From: a virus
Length of the DNA: 64,000 nucleotides
Virus record (IMG/VR): IMGVR_UViG_3300017963_000024
Span: 1 to 64,000 of that record
Strand: one strand, 5' to 3'
The position numbers and the translations under genes were made by a program. How positions within the stretch are numbered: the stretch's first letter is position 1; each line of letters begins with the position of its first letter. The notes below the pieces were generated by a model. The model did not search any database. It was not told where the DNA came from and saw nothing but the letters and a program-made list of their open reading frames with translations. Below are positions 40,425 through 46,890 of the stretch, one piece after another.

Positions 40425-40676
40425 ATGGCAACATCGAAAGACAGAGAGATCGAGAAGCTGCGGAAGGAACTGGCTGCCATGAAGTCGAAGAAGTCGAAGG
40501 TGGAGTCGGGTCTGAACCTCTCGGTCACGTCGGGCAAGAACAGGCTGGCCGTGGCGGGGCTGGCCGGGATCAAGGGCTACGTGTTCACGTTCAAGCGGGC
40601 GACGATCATGGACATTCTGGAGAACGCGAAGCGCATCGTCGAGTTCCTCGACGAGCACCCCGAGATCGAGGAGTAG
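40425..40676 (+). CDS. Small hypothetical protein
   Basis: 83 residues behind AAGGAGGAGCGAAATG. The N-terminal 35 residues are charged coiled coil; the rest is a small alpha/beta unit (AGIKGYVFTFKRATIMDILE). Its strong promoter suggests high expression. No family was recognised. Confidence 0.65.
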   Translation: MATSKDREIEKLRKELAAMKSKKSKVESGLNLSVTSGKNRLAVAGLAGIKGYVFTFKRATIMDILENAKRIVEFLDEHPEIEE

Positions 40677-40689
40677 ACCGCCGGAGCAC

Positions 40690-40743
40690 GGCCCCCTTCG
40701 GGGGGCCGCCCCCTCCCGAAACGAACCGCTCCCCGAGGAGCGG
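40690..40743 (+). other. Two GC-rich hairpins between genes
   Basis: GGCCCCC-TTCG-GGGGGCC (40690-40707) and CCGCTCC-CCGA-GGAGCGG (40726-40743). The first has a stable UUCG tetraloop. No T-tract follows, so RNA processing or 3'-end protection is as likely as termination. Confidence 0.6.
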
Positions 40744-40762
40744 CCAGCCATAGGAGGCGAGT

Positions 40763-40921
40763 ATGACGTTGGCAGTACAAGTTTGCCGCGTCTGCCTCCG
40801 ACCGGAGAATCTCTGCAAGTGTACCGAAGCTCTCGAACGCGCCTATGCAGAGAGTGAAGGTCCTTGGATCATTCGGACGGAGGAGGAGATAGCGGCTTTG
40901 GATTGCAGGGGCAGACCATGA
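40763..40921 (+). CDS. 52-residue zinc-knuckle protein
   Basis: Starts at ATG 40763 behind AGGAGGCG. VCRVCLRPENLCKC provides two close Cys pairs (residues 8-20), a compact zinc knuckle. The rest is acidic helix. It overlaps the next gene by 4 bp (ATGA). Confidence 0.6.
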   Translation: MTLAVQVCRVCLRPENLCKCTEALERAYAESEGPWIIRTEEEIAALDCRGRP

Positions 40922-41109
40922 GCAAAACATTCAAGGATGATCGAGGCGATGGAGACAAACGTTACCGGCTGCTGATGAAGAAGGCGGAGCAGTCGAGGAA
41001 GGAACGGAGGAGGTATGAAGCTTTCAGTCGAAGCGAAGAAAGAACTCGTCAGGGTCGTGGACAACACATGGAGCGCAATCGCAATCGACGTGCTCCAGTG
41101 CCTAGCTGA
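40918..41109 (+). CDS. Small charged protein
   Basis: 63 residues, very rich in Arg, Lys, Glu and Asp (KKAEQSRKERRRYEAF). It begins in the ATGA overlap; its last 95 bp overlap the better-supported next gene. The second half may be non-functional. Confidence 0.4.
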   Translation: MSKTFKDDRGDGDKRYRLLMKKAEQSRKERRRYEAFSRSEERTRQGRGQHMERNRNRRAPVPS

Positions 41110-41296
41110 TTGCGAAGGCAAGAAGGTCGAGGCGGTCACAGTGGACCGGGAGTCCGTGTGTGACTCTGTCCTCAACTATTGGGAAACGCACGGCGGGAAG
41201 ATGAGTGACGAACTCAAAACCTTCCTCCGTTCGGGAAGCGATCTGGTCAGGAAGTCTGTCCGGGGGTGTCTGAAGTTCTCCCGTTACGGACTCTGA
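41015..41296 (+). CDS. Small hypothetical protein
   Basis: 93 residues behind GGAGGAGGT. Helical (ELVRVVDNTWSAIAIDVLQC), with several Cys but no metal pattern. No family was recognised. Followed by hairpins and a terminator. Confidence 0.6.
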   Translation: MKLSVEAKKELVRVVDNTWSAIAIDVLQCLADCEGKKVEAVTVDRESVCDSVLNYWETHGGKMSDELKTFLRSGSDLVRKSVRGCLKFSRYGL

Positions 41297-41360
41297 CCGC
41301 TACGGGCTGCTCCCTCTGTCCCCCCGGAGGGAGCGGTCCACCTCCCAGCCGCTTAGGGGT

Positions 41361-41389
41361 CGCCGCACAAGCGGCGCAATCTTTTTTTT
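41361..41389 (+). terminator. Rho-independent terminator
   Basis: CGCCGC (41361-41366), ACAA loop, GCGGCG (41371-41376), then CAATC and eight T (41382-41389). Just upstream GCTCCCTC and GAGGGAGC (41309-41334) form another hairpin. Confidence 0.8.
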
Positions 41390-41467
41390 AGCAAGCGGTG
41401 CAAGACCAGCCGCGAAGCGGCTGCTCATAAGGGCAACCCATAGGTGGGGGATAAGCCGCCTCTCGAT

Positions 41468-41496
41468 TTGACAAAGCTTCAAAGCTTTGCTATACT
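41468..41496 (+). promoter_or_regulatory. Promoter with two AAGCTT sites in the spacer
   Basis: TTGACA (41468-41473), 17 bp (AAGCTTCAAAGCTTTGC), TATACT (41491-41496). The spacer is nearly filled by two overlapping copies of the motif. Confidence 0.88.
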
Positions 41497-41528
41497 GTAA
41501 CCATCGAAAACAACCACGGAGGAAGGAC

Positions 41529-41996
41529 ATGAGAAAGACAAAGTATAGATGGCCCGCAATGACCAAGGCACTAGAGGCAAAGTACGAGAGAGCCAGAAAG
41601 GAGGTTCCGCGACTCTGGAACGGAATTGTGCTGGGACTCGGGGAAGAGTTCCTGCTCCACTGGAAGAACCAGAGAGAGTGCCATGATAACCGCGACCTCG
41701 AAGAAGTGTGGGAGGTGTGGAGGCACCTGACGAGTGGAGGTGGTGCCCGCCCCAAGACCCCGAACGACACCTACCGGATTGCAATGGCATGGCTCCCAAA
41801 GCTTGTCCACCGTACTACCTCCGCAGGTGAGGCAATCCGTTGGGTGCAGGGGGTTCTCAACGAAGACGGGGAACTGTCGGACAATGGTATCGCCATCCCC
41901 TTCTTTGCCGTCTCCCATCATGGGACAACCCGCGATGCTCTGGAGCACATTGCCATGAAGAGGCATGAAGAAGTCTTTGACATGGGTTCTTGCTAG
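41529..41996 (+). CDS. Hypothetical protein
   Basis: 155 residues starting MRKTKYRWPAMTKALEAK behind GGAGGAAGG. Helical, basic at the N-terminus, with a late FFAVSHHGTTRDALEHIA. No family was recognised. Single-gene unit with its own promoter. Confidence 0.6.
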   Translation: MRKTKYRWPAMTKALEAKYERARKEVPRLWNGIVLGLGEEFLLHWKNQRECHDNRDLEEVWEVWRHLTSGGGARPKTPNDTYRIAMAWLPKLVHRTTSAGEAIRWVQGVLNEDGELSDNGIAIPFFAVSHHGTTRDALEHIAMKRHEEVFDMGSC

Positions 41997-42011
41997 AAAG
42001 AGAGTGTGTGC

Positions 42012-42038
42012 GCGGCCCCCCGTGGGTGTGGGGGCCGC
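42012..42038 (+). other. GC-rich hairpin
   Basis: GCGGCCCCC (42012-42020) pairs with GGGGGCCGC (42030-42038) around a 9-nt loop, after the stop at 41996. No T-run follows; it may protect the 3' end or attenuate transcription into the next gene. Confidence 0.6.
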
Positions 42039-42057
42039 CGAACCATAGGAGGAGAAA

Positions 42058-42333
42058 ATGAAAGAACTACAGGGCAATGAATTCTTTGATCTGTTCGACC
42101 CGGAGGTTCACCAGACGCTCAAGGACGTGGCAAAGAAGTTCGACGCGGACGGGATGATCGTGTTCGAGAATCTCCAGATGGACTCCAGTCAGTTCGGGGA
42201 GCGAACTGCCGTGGTGTTCGGGTCATGCTGCACCTACAAGACGGCGCAGGACGCGGAGGGGAAGTGGCTGTACGATCTCCCGTCTCAGAGGCAGTACGCA
42301 ACGGCATGGGTGGATGCGGTGTGGTTGGATTAA
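42058..42333 (+). CDS. Small acidic hypothetical protein
   Basis: 91 residues behind AGGAGGAG. Strand-rich middle (GMIVFENLQMDSSQFGERTA). No family was recognised. Confidence 0.6.
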   Translation: MKELQGNEFFDLFDPEVHQTLKDVAKKFDADGMIVFENLQMDSSQFGERTAVVFGSCCTYKTAQDAEGKWLYDLPSQRQYATAWVDAVWLD

Positions 42334-42358
42334 CAGAAAACCATAGCGCGGGTCCAGC

Positions 42359-42387
42359 TTGACACTCCTTCAAAGCTTTGCTATACT
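42359..42387 (+). promoter_or_regulatory. Promoter with AAGCTT in the spacer
   Basis: TTGACA (42359-42364), 17 bp (CTCCTTCAAAGCTTTGC), TATACT (42382-42387). The motif lies next to the -10 rather than the -35. Confidence 0.87.
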
Positions 42388-42414
42388 GGTTGCAAATGGA
42401 GGAAGGAGATTCCA

Positions 42415-42900
42415 ATGACCAGAACCTATGAAGTTTGTGATCGGTGTTCCCGCGTCGTCAGCAAGTGGGAGAGAGATGCGGGCTGGGCTGCCTGTCATGG
42501 ACGGGGAGTCATCGAGGTCCCCGAAGAGGCAGCTAAGGACTACGAGTCCTGCCGCCTCTGCGATGAGCCAGCCGTCGCTTACGTGGAGTGGGTGAGTGAT
42601 GCTGATGGGTGGGACCGCAGGACGGGGCTGGCTACGGTGGTCGAACAGGTCGAACGGTTCCCGTACTGTTTGGAGCACGTTCAGACGACCATCTCCGATG
42701 GTGACGCTATCGGGAGTGAGCCTGTTGAGCCGCTGACGTTCGAGTTTCTGCTCAATATCTCGCGGAGTCTGGAGGATGTCTATGACTTCTTCTGGTCCTG
42801 CATGAAACACAAAGGAGTCTACCACCCGAACCACAGGAAGCGTCGTGGTCTTGCGCGTGCCTTTCGGGGGATTGGAGGAAGGGTTCGCCGAGGAGGGTGA
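42415..42900 (+). CDS. Zinc-binding hypothetical protein
   Basis: 161 residues behind GGAGGAAGGAG. Pairs CDRC (near 8), CRLCDEP (near 44) and CLEHV (near 83) suggest one or two metal sites. The C-terminus is basic (HRKRRGLARAFRG). No family was recognised. Single-gene unit. Confidence 0.6.
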   Translation: MTRTYEVCDRCSRVVSKWERDAGWAACHGRGVIEVPEEAAKDYESCRLCDEPAVAYVEWVSDADGWDRRTGLATVVEQVERFPYCLEHVQTTISDGDAIGSEPVEPLTFEFLLNISRSLEDVYDFFWSCMKHKGVYHPNHRKRRGLARAFRGIGGRVRRGG

Positions 42901-42922
42901 AAGCCCTACCTCATCCACCCGG

Positions 42923-43020
42923 TAGGCGGAATCTTCGGATTCCGCCTATGGCTGACCCCCACCCGTGGGGCTGATCGTGCGTAGCACGCGGGATCGTGGG
43001 GAACACCTAGCGGGTGCTCA
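42923..43020 (+). ncRNA. Structured intergenic region, possible RNA element
   Basis: A perfect 11-bp stem with a TTCG loop (42923-42948) is followed by CCCCCAC-CC-GTGGGG and CGTGCG-TA-GCACG hairpins and an AGCGGGTGCT segment. There is no T-run and no gene in this part of the gap 42901-43119. Candidate structured 3' UTR or small RNA; unproven. Confidence 0.35.
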
Positions 43021-43049
43021 TAACAGAAACCCATAAGCCGCTAGTCCAT

Positions 43050-43077
43050 TTGACAAAGCTTTTAGATTTGCTATAAT
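43050..43077 (+). promoter_or_regulatory. Promoter with TTGACAAAGCTTTT
   Basis: TTGACA (43050-43055), 16 bp, TATAAT (43072-43077). AAGCTTTT follows the -35. Confidence 0.87.
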
Positions 43078-43119
43078 GTAGTCACGTTGGAAATGAATCC
43101 AACAACAAAGGAGGAAGGT

Positions 43120-43206
43120 ATGCACGCAGAAGGAAAAGTTGGAGTAAGTGAGTTCGTGCGGAGGCAAACCCCGGAATCACGCTTCGGGCACTTCGAGGGA
43201 ACGTAG
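43120..43206 (+). CDS. 28-residue small protein or leader peptide
   Basis: ATG 43120 follows a perfect AAAGGAGGAAGGT. The product, MHAEGKVGVSEFVRRQTPES and eight more residues, is first behind a consensus promoter and ends 9 bp before the next gene. It may be a functional micro-protein or a leader peptide that sets translation of the next gene. Confidence 0.55.
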   Translation: MHAEGKVGVSEFVRRQTPESRFGHFEGT

Positions 43207-43215
43207 GAAGAACTG

Positions 43216-43689
43216 GTGAAGATGGTCGAGGCAGTTGAAGTGGAGAAGTGGGAGCGTGGCTACCGGGATGGTGTGTGGCTCGTCCCCATAACGCGGAGTG
43301 AGCCGTGGGGGGGTGCGGTACAGAGATTCTTCACCAGCATCGTTCCCACGAAAGGCCGAATCATGTACGGGAGGTGGGAGGCGAGGAGGCCGGGTGAGAA
43401 ACCTGTGATGGTCCGAACGGTAGCTGGTGACAAAACCAGAGCTAACTTCGTGGCAATCGTGCTCTACGAAGATTGGGTGCTCGCGGAAGACAACGAACGG
43501 TCCACCGACAAGAAGTACGAGATCATCTCCATCAACGCCTCCCCGTTGGACAAGGATGTTCCGATGACCCCGGAAACGATGAAGCGCAACATGAACCACG
43601 AGGCTGGGGGAACGAAGGGAACATACACAGACGAGGAGTTCGCGGAGTCGGAGGCTTTCTGGAAGGCTCACGCAATGGTGGAGAGGTGA
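43216..43689 (+). CDS. Hypothetical protein
   Basis: 157 residues from GTG 43216 (AGGAAG six bases before). Strands in the first half (VMVRTVAGDKTRANFVAIVL), and a C-terminal MTPETMKRNMNHEAGGTKG with TDEEFAESEAFW, a pattern I have seen in phage hypothetical proteins. No function is assigned. Confidence 0.6.
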   Translation: MKMVEAVEVEKWERGYRDGVWLVPITRSEPWGGAVQRFFTSIVPTKGRIMYGRWEARRPGEKPVMVRTVAGDKTRANFVAIVLYEDWVLAEDNERSTDKKYEIISINASPLDKDVPMTPETMKRNMNHEAGGTKGTYTDEEFAESEAFWKAHAMVER

Positions 43690-43690
43690 G

Positions 43691-43846
43691 ATGCTGAAGA
43701 CGATGCTGGGCGGACTGGTGAAGGAGGGGCTGAAACAAACGAGTGAGTTCAGGAATCGCCCCTCCGGGTTGTATGACAGGAACGAGGAAGAATTGACGTT
43801 CGAGGAGGTTTTCAAACACCTCCTCGATGCGCTAAGAAAAGGATAA
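43691..43846 (+). CDS. 51-residue small protein
   Basis: ATG 43691, one base after the previous stop, preceded by GAGAGGTGAG. Helical, begins MLKTMLGGLVKEGLKQ. Followed by a strong terminator. No family was recognised. Confidence 0.5.
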   Translation: MLKTMLGGLVKEGLKQTSEFRNRPSGLYDRNEEELTFEEVFKHLLDALRKG

Positions 43847-43891
43847 TCTGCGAGCGGTGAGACGGATACCTTCCCCCGTCACCCGTGTCGA

Positions 43892-43922
43892 GGGGCAGTC
43901 TTTCGGGACTGCCCCTTTTTTT
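43892..43922 (+). terminator. Strong Rho-independent terminator
   Basis: GGGGCAGTC (43892-43900), 6-nt loop, GACTGCCCC (43907-43915), then seven T (43916-43922). It separates the short-unit array from the odd island to the right. Confidence 0.9.
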
Positions 43923-44073
43923 GTCCTCGTCGCTCTGTGGACGAGCGGTGCATTTGACTTGCTAGCGGCGCGCCTTACGCTTCGTGGAGGTCGTTCAGTC
44001 AAAGCTTTCCTGAAAACGCGCGGTGCAGCTTTTAACGGCAGACTCGACGCTTTTGGACCCCCCCCGAACAGAA

Positions 44074-44106
44074 GTTCGTACCCCCTGACCGACCCCCTGA
44101 CCGGGG
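44074..44106. repeat. Left copy of island-flanking direct repeat
   Basis: GTTCGTACCCCCT (44074-44086) and CTGACCGACCCCCTGACCGG (from 44085). The same two words recur in the opposite order at 46535-46590. They bracket the motif-dense island. Confidence 0.65.
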
Positions 44107-44269
44107 GTGTCAAAGCTTTGACGGTGCCGTGAAGTGTCACATGGTCAAAGTTTGTCACTTTCCAAAAGTCAAAGCTTTTCGACCACTTAGGGGGGAAGGT
44201 TCAAGGAAATTCGACCTTTGTGTCAAAGCTTTGACGGTAGTGCGAACAAACGTTCACGATAGGACGTCA

Positions 44270-44322
44270 AGGACCGTGCCAAAAGCTTTGAACCTTCAAA
44301 GCTTTGACGTTGGCACGGTCCT
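44270..44322. repeat. 53-bp nested inverted repeat containing two AAGCTT sites
   Basis: Outer arms AGGACCGTGCCA (44270-44281) and TGGCACGGTCCT (44311-44322). Inner perfect arms AAGCTTTGAA (44283-44292) and TTCAAAGCTT (44295-44304). It could form a cruciform or bind a dimer of dimers. Confidence 0.85.
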
Positions 44323-44610
44323 AGCTACCATTCCGAACCATGATCGGTTCACGTTCCCCCCCTTCGGTTCCCCTTCGGTCAAGCCTTCCCCTTGGAAGGT
44401 GAGGAACCAAAGGGGATTCGGCACCTTCCAAGGTGAGCAGTCAGGGATTGCAGAATAATCGTGGCTCCTGATTGGCCGAACGAAGGTTCGGTCACGTCAC
44501 TCCAGTTCTGATGATCGAAACCTTGGAAGGGGTGACAGGGAAGGGGAACCCTTCCTACCGAATAAGAACCCAAAAGCTTTGAACCTACAACGATCAAGGG
44601 AAGGTGAGAA

Positions 44611-45663
44611 ATGGCTACTGACAAAACTGAGTTTGTTACTCCTGAAGGGTTTGTTTTCTACGTTCCTACCTCTGATGCCGATGTAATCATGCAACAGAGG
44701 AAGGAAGGCCGTCGAACCCTTCTCGAAATTCTAGAAGGAAGGGGATATGAGCCTTCCGAAGTGACCGAACCTTCCGAACCCTTGGAAGTGGTCAAAGGCT
44801 CCGAGCCTGAACTTCCGATTGAACTTACAGACGTGGTCAACGAACCGAAGGTTCAAACGAAGCCACTTCGGAGAACAATCGTTGACCGTTCCCGTGAGTC
44901 AAAGCTTGAAGAACTGACAAGCCTTCTGACTCAACAGAACGAAGCTTTGAAAGCTCAGTTGCTTGAACTGAGGAAAGAAGCCAACGGGAACGAACCTGAA
45001 GCCAACGAAGCCACTTCGGAAACGGTCAACGGTCCTGTCACTCCTGAAATGGTCGAAGCCTTTTTCGTTTCCATTCTGGCAACAATCGGAAGGGATGTTA
45101 AAGCCTTCGTTTCCACGTTCGTTCGGTTCACCTTCAAGCTTGTTTCCTTCACCTTCAAGCTTGCCACTTCCCCCCTTTGGGTTCCTATCAAGTGGCTTGT
45201 CCGGTTCGGATTGTACCTGAACGGAGTTTCCCCTTCGGGAACGGTCAAGCCTTCAGGAACCGTCAAGGCTTCGGTTCCTTCCGAACCTTCCGAACCTTCG
45301 GGAACGAAGGGAACGAAGGGAACGAAGGGAACGAAGGGAACGAAGGCAAAGTCAAAGCTTATCCCTGAAGCCACTTCCTACAAGGCTTTGACCGAACGAA
45401 TCCGAACGAACTTTGGTTACGGTGCCGACCGTTGGCTTTGTGGCTGGATTGCAAACGAAGGTGAGGAACCGGGAGACGTTCCCGAACTTTCCAAAAGCCC
45501 TAGGATTGCAGACACGTTGGCTTTCCTTCATGCAATCAAGGAACGTGTTTTCAACGGGAACGAAGCTTTGACCGTCAAGTGGTACAACGAACACGTTCGG
45601 CAAGACAACGAATGGAAGGTTCGGAAGGGGAAGGCTTCAGCTAACGTCTACATTTCAGAGTGA
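44611..45663 (+). CDS. Island protein with membrane-like middle, unknown function
   Basis: 350 residues. N-terminal region 1-150 is acidic with Glu/Pro/Ser runs and a coiled coil. Residues about 150-212 hold hydrophobic, Phe-rich helices (VSTFVRFTFKLVSFTFKLA). A Gly-Thr-Lys repeat follows (five units near 233-247), then a compact C-terminal domain (FGYGADRWLCGWIANEGE). Codon choice is skewed to GAA, TTC, AAG and AAC. Start: GGGAAGGTGAGAAATG. No homologue family was recognised. Possibly membrane-associated. Confidence 0.65.
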   Translation: MATDKTEFVTPEGFVFYVPTSDADVIMQQRKEGRRTLLEILEGRGYEPSEVTEPSEPLEVVKGSEPELPIELTDVVNEPKVQTKPLRRTIVDRSRESKLEELTSLLTQQNEALKAQLLELRKEANGNEPEANEATSETVNGPVTPEMVEAFFVSILATIGRDVKAFVSTFVRFTFKLVSFTFKLATSPLWVPIKWLVRFGLYLNGVSPSGTVKPSGTVKASVPSEPSEPSGTKGTKGTKGTKGTKAKSKLIPEATSYKALTERIRTNFGYGADRWLCGWIANEGEEPGDVPELSKSPRIADTLAFLHAIKERVFNGNEALTVKWYNEHVRQDNEWKVRKGKASANVYISE

Positions 45664-45673
45664 AGCCAACGAA

Positions 45674-45703
45674 GGGGGGAACGTTCCTCAGTTCCCCCCT
45701 TTC
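45674..45703 (+). terminator. Terminator-like hairpin
   Basis: GGGGGGAAC (45674-45682) and GTTCCCCCC (45691-45699) with TTT after it. The T-run is short, so strength is uncertain. Confidence 0.5.
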
Positions 45704-45721
45704 CTGAAGGGAAGGTGAGGA

Positions 45722-45892
45722 ATGAACATCAGGAAGGCAAGGGGAAAGCTTTACAGGCTTGCAAGGGTACTCGGTGACGTTCAGGCAATGCTAGACGGTC
45801 CCGAAGCCTACGTGAAGAGGCTTGCAAGGAAACAAGCCTTGAAGGCTTCGGGAAAGTCGATCAACCATGCAATCAGAAGGAAGGGAAGGTGA
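45722..45892 (+). CDS. 56-residue basic phage protein, paralogue of 39090
   Basis: ATG 45722 behind GGGAAGGTGAGGA. KLYRLARVLGDVQAMLDG and YVKRLARKQALKASGK align with the protein at 39090 and mark a small basic phage family of unknown function. Its DNA follows the island's codon habits, so the copy has adapted to, or came with, the island. Confidence 0.65.
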   Translation: MNIRKARGKLYRLARVLGDVQAMLDGPEAYVKRLARKQALKASGKSINHAIRRKGR

Positions 45893-45896
45893 GGAA

Positions 45897-46196
45897 ATGG
45901 AAATGAACTTCAGAAGGAACTACAACGATCAAAGCTTGATAGTTCCCCTTTGTGGACTGTGCAACGAACGGACAACAATCAACGAATTAACCGTGGCTAC
46001 AGTGCAAAGGGAAGGTGAGGAACCGAAGGTGAAGGCCGTGTGCTTCGATTGCTTAGGAGCCTACTCCGACTCTGAAGTGTCGAAGATCACTCGGACGTCA
46101 ATCGTGAAGGTTCGACCTTTTCCCGTTCGGGAAACTGAAGGGGGGGAACTGAAGGAACGTTCCTTCGGTAGAGTTCACCGATTCAACGTGTACTGA
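45897..46196 (+). CDS. Small zinc-ribbon protein of the island
   Basis: 99 residues from ATG 45897 behind GGGAAGGTGAGGAA. CGLCNERT and CFDCLGAY form a four-Cys zinc ribbon over residues 20-55. The rest is strand-rich. It may bind DNA or protein. Third and last gene of the island. Confidence 0.6.
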   Translation: MEMNFRRNYNDQSLIVPLCGLCNERTTINELTVATVQREGEEPKVKAVCFDCLGAYSDSEVSKITRTSIVKVRPFPVRETEGGELKERSFGRVHRFNVY

Positions 46197-46214
46197 CAAA
46201 GCTTGAACAACGAA

Positions 46215-46252
46215 GGGGGGGAAGGGGGGAACGTTCCCCTTCCCCCCTTTTT
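46215..46252 (+). terminator. Strong terminator at the end of the island genes
   Basis: A purine-rich G run with GAAGGGG (from 46215) pairs with CCCCTTCCCCCC (46236-46247) around AACGTT, then TTTTT (46248-46252). Confidence 0.8.
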
Positions 46253-46534
46253 CTGGCTTCGTTCCTTCAATCAAACGTCATTCTAAAAGCTTTGATATGC
46301 AACGAACGTGCCACTTCCGAACCGTCAAAGCTTTGACACGTTCGGGAACCGTTGGCACAAAGCTTGCAAGCCAACAGACGTTTGGCCTAGTCAAACGATT
46401 CCCCTTCAAGGAACGTGCCAAGTGGCTTCCCCTTGCCAAGTAAAGCTTTGACAAAAAGTGGCACCGTAGCAACGAACGTGCCAAGGCCAGTAACAAAATT
46501 TGACCATGCACGGCTAGCACGAAGCCATTTTTGG

Positions 46535-46590
46535 CTGACCGACCCCTGACCGGGGACCCCTCTCCGCACGAATTTTCGTTCGTACCCCCT
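46535..46590. repeat. Right copy of island-flanking direct repeat
   Basis: CTGACCGACCCCTGACCGGG (from 46535) and GTTCGTACCCCCT (46578-46590), matching 44085-44106 and 44074-44086. Confidence 0.65.
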
Positions 46591-46614
46591 CTTTAGGACC
46601 CCCTCGAAAATATA

Positions 46615-46668
46615 GCGGAAAAATCTATCAAAACTTGGAAATTTGGCGGAAAAATTTATCAAGTTTTG
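46615..46668. repeat. AT-rich 23-bp direct repeats
   Basis: GCGGAAAAATCTATCAAAAC (from 46615) and GCGGAAAAATTTATCAAGTT (from 46646), period 31 bp, both ending in TTG. They include AAACTT/AAGTTT variants of the main motif. Candidate unwinding element. Confidence 0.65.
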
Positions 46669-46815
46669 AGGACTGCCTTAATGCGAGCGGGGGGAAATGG
46701 TGAAATGTGTGAATTGAAAAAAGTTTCGTTGTGCAGTGGAAGATTTCCGCTCGGCGTGCTAGGGTCCCATGTGTAAGCTGGCAGTAGGTCGAATAGCTAG
46801 AAAGGAGTATGCACG

Positions 46816-46890
46816 ATGGAAGATGCCGAAGTGGTCGAACTGGTCATGGCCCTGTCCCGCGAGATCGGGTGGAGGAACGAGGAGGAGTGA
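46816..46890 (+). CDS. 24-residue micro-protein
   Basis: ATG 46816 follows AAAGGAG with 8-bp spacing and its stop overlaps the next ATG (TGATG). Product MEDAEVVELVMALSREIGWR plus four acids, amphipathic. It may be a true micro-protein or a translation leader. Confidence 0.4.
   Translation: MEDAEVVELVMALSREIGWRNEEE

Larger units (their letters stand above)
43923..44610. other. Non-coding, motif-dense left part of the island
   Basis: 688 bp without a convincing gene. It holds seven AAGCTT motifs, two of them within perfect 14-bp GTCAAAGCTTTGAC palindromes (44109-44122, 44222-44235), a nested inverted repeat (44270-44322), and a CTGACCGACCCC repeat that recurs near 46535. No clear promoter is seen. 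Regulatory or structural DNA. Confidence 0.6.
46253..46815. other. Non-coding right part of the island, origin-like
   Basis: 563 bp without a gene. The left half is rich in AAGCTT motifs (46286, 46324-46337 palindrome, 46358, 46441). Then come the flanking repeat (46535-46590) and an AT-rich segment with two 23-bp direct repeats (46615-46668). The last 30 bp hold AAAGGAG for the next gene. Confidence 0.6.

Noticed and set aside
39618-40751. Long leftward frame over three rightward genes
   Set aside because: It runs across two strong rightward promoters and ribosome sites, is Leu/Arg/His-rich, and has no domain.
44955-45374. Leftward gene in the island
   Set aside because: Repetitive Pro-Phe-Val residues are an effect of the GGGAACGAA repeat on the other strand; no ribosome site.
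43923-46700. Insertion sequence or transposon
   Set aside because: No transposase, terminal inverted repeats or target duplication were seen; the flanking direct repeats alone are not enough.
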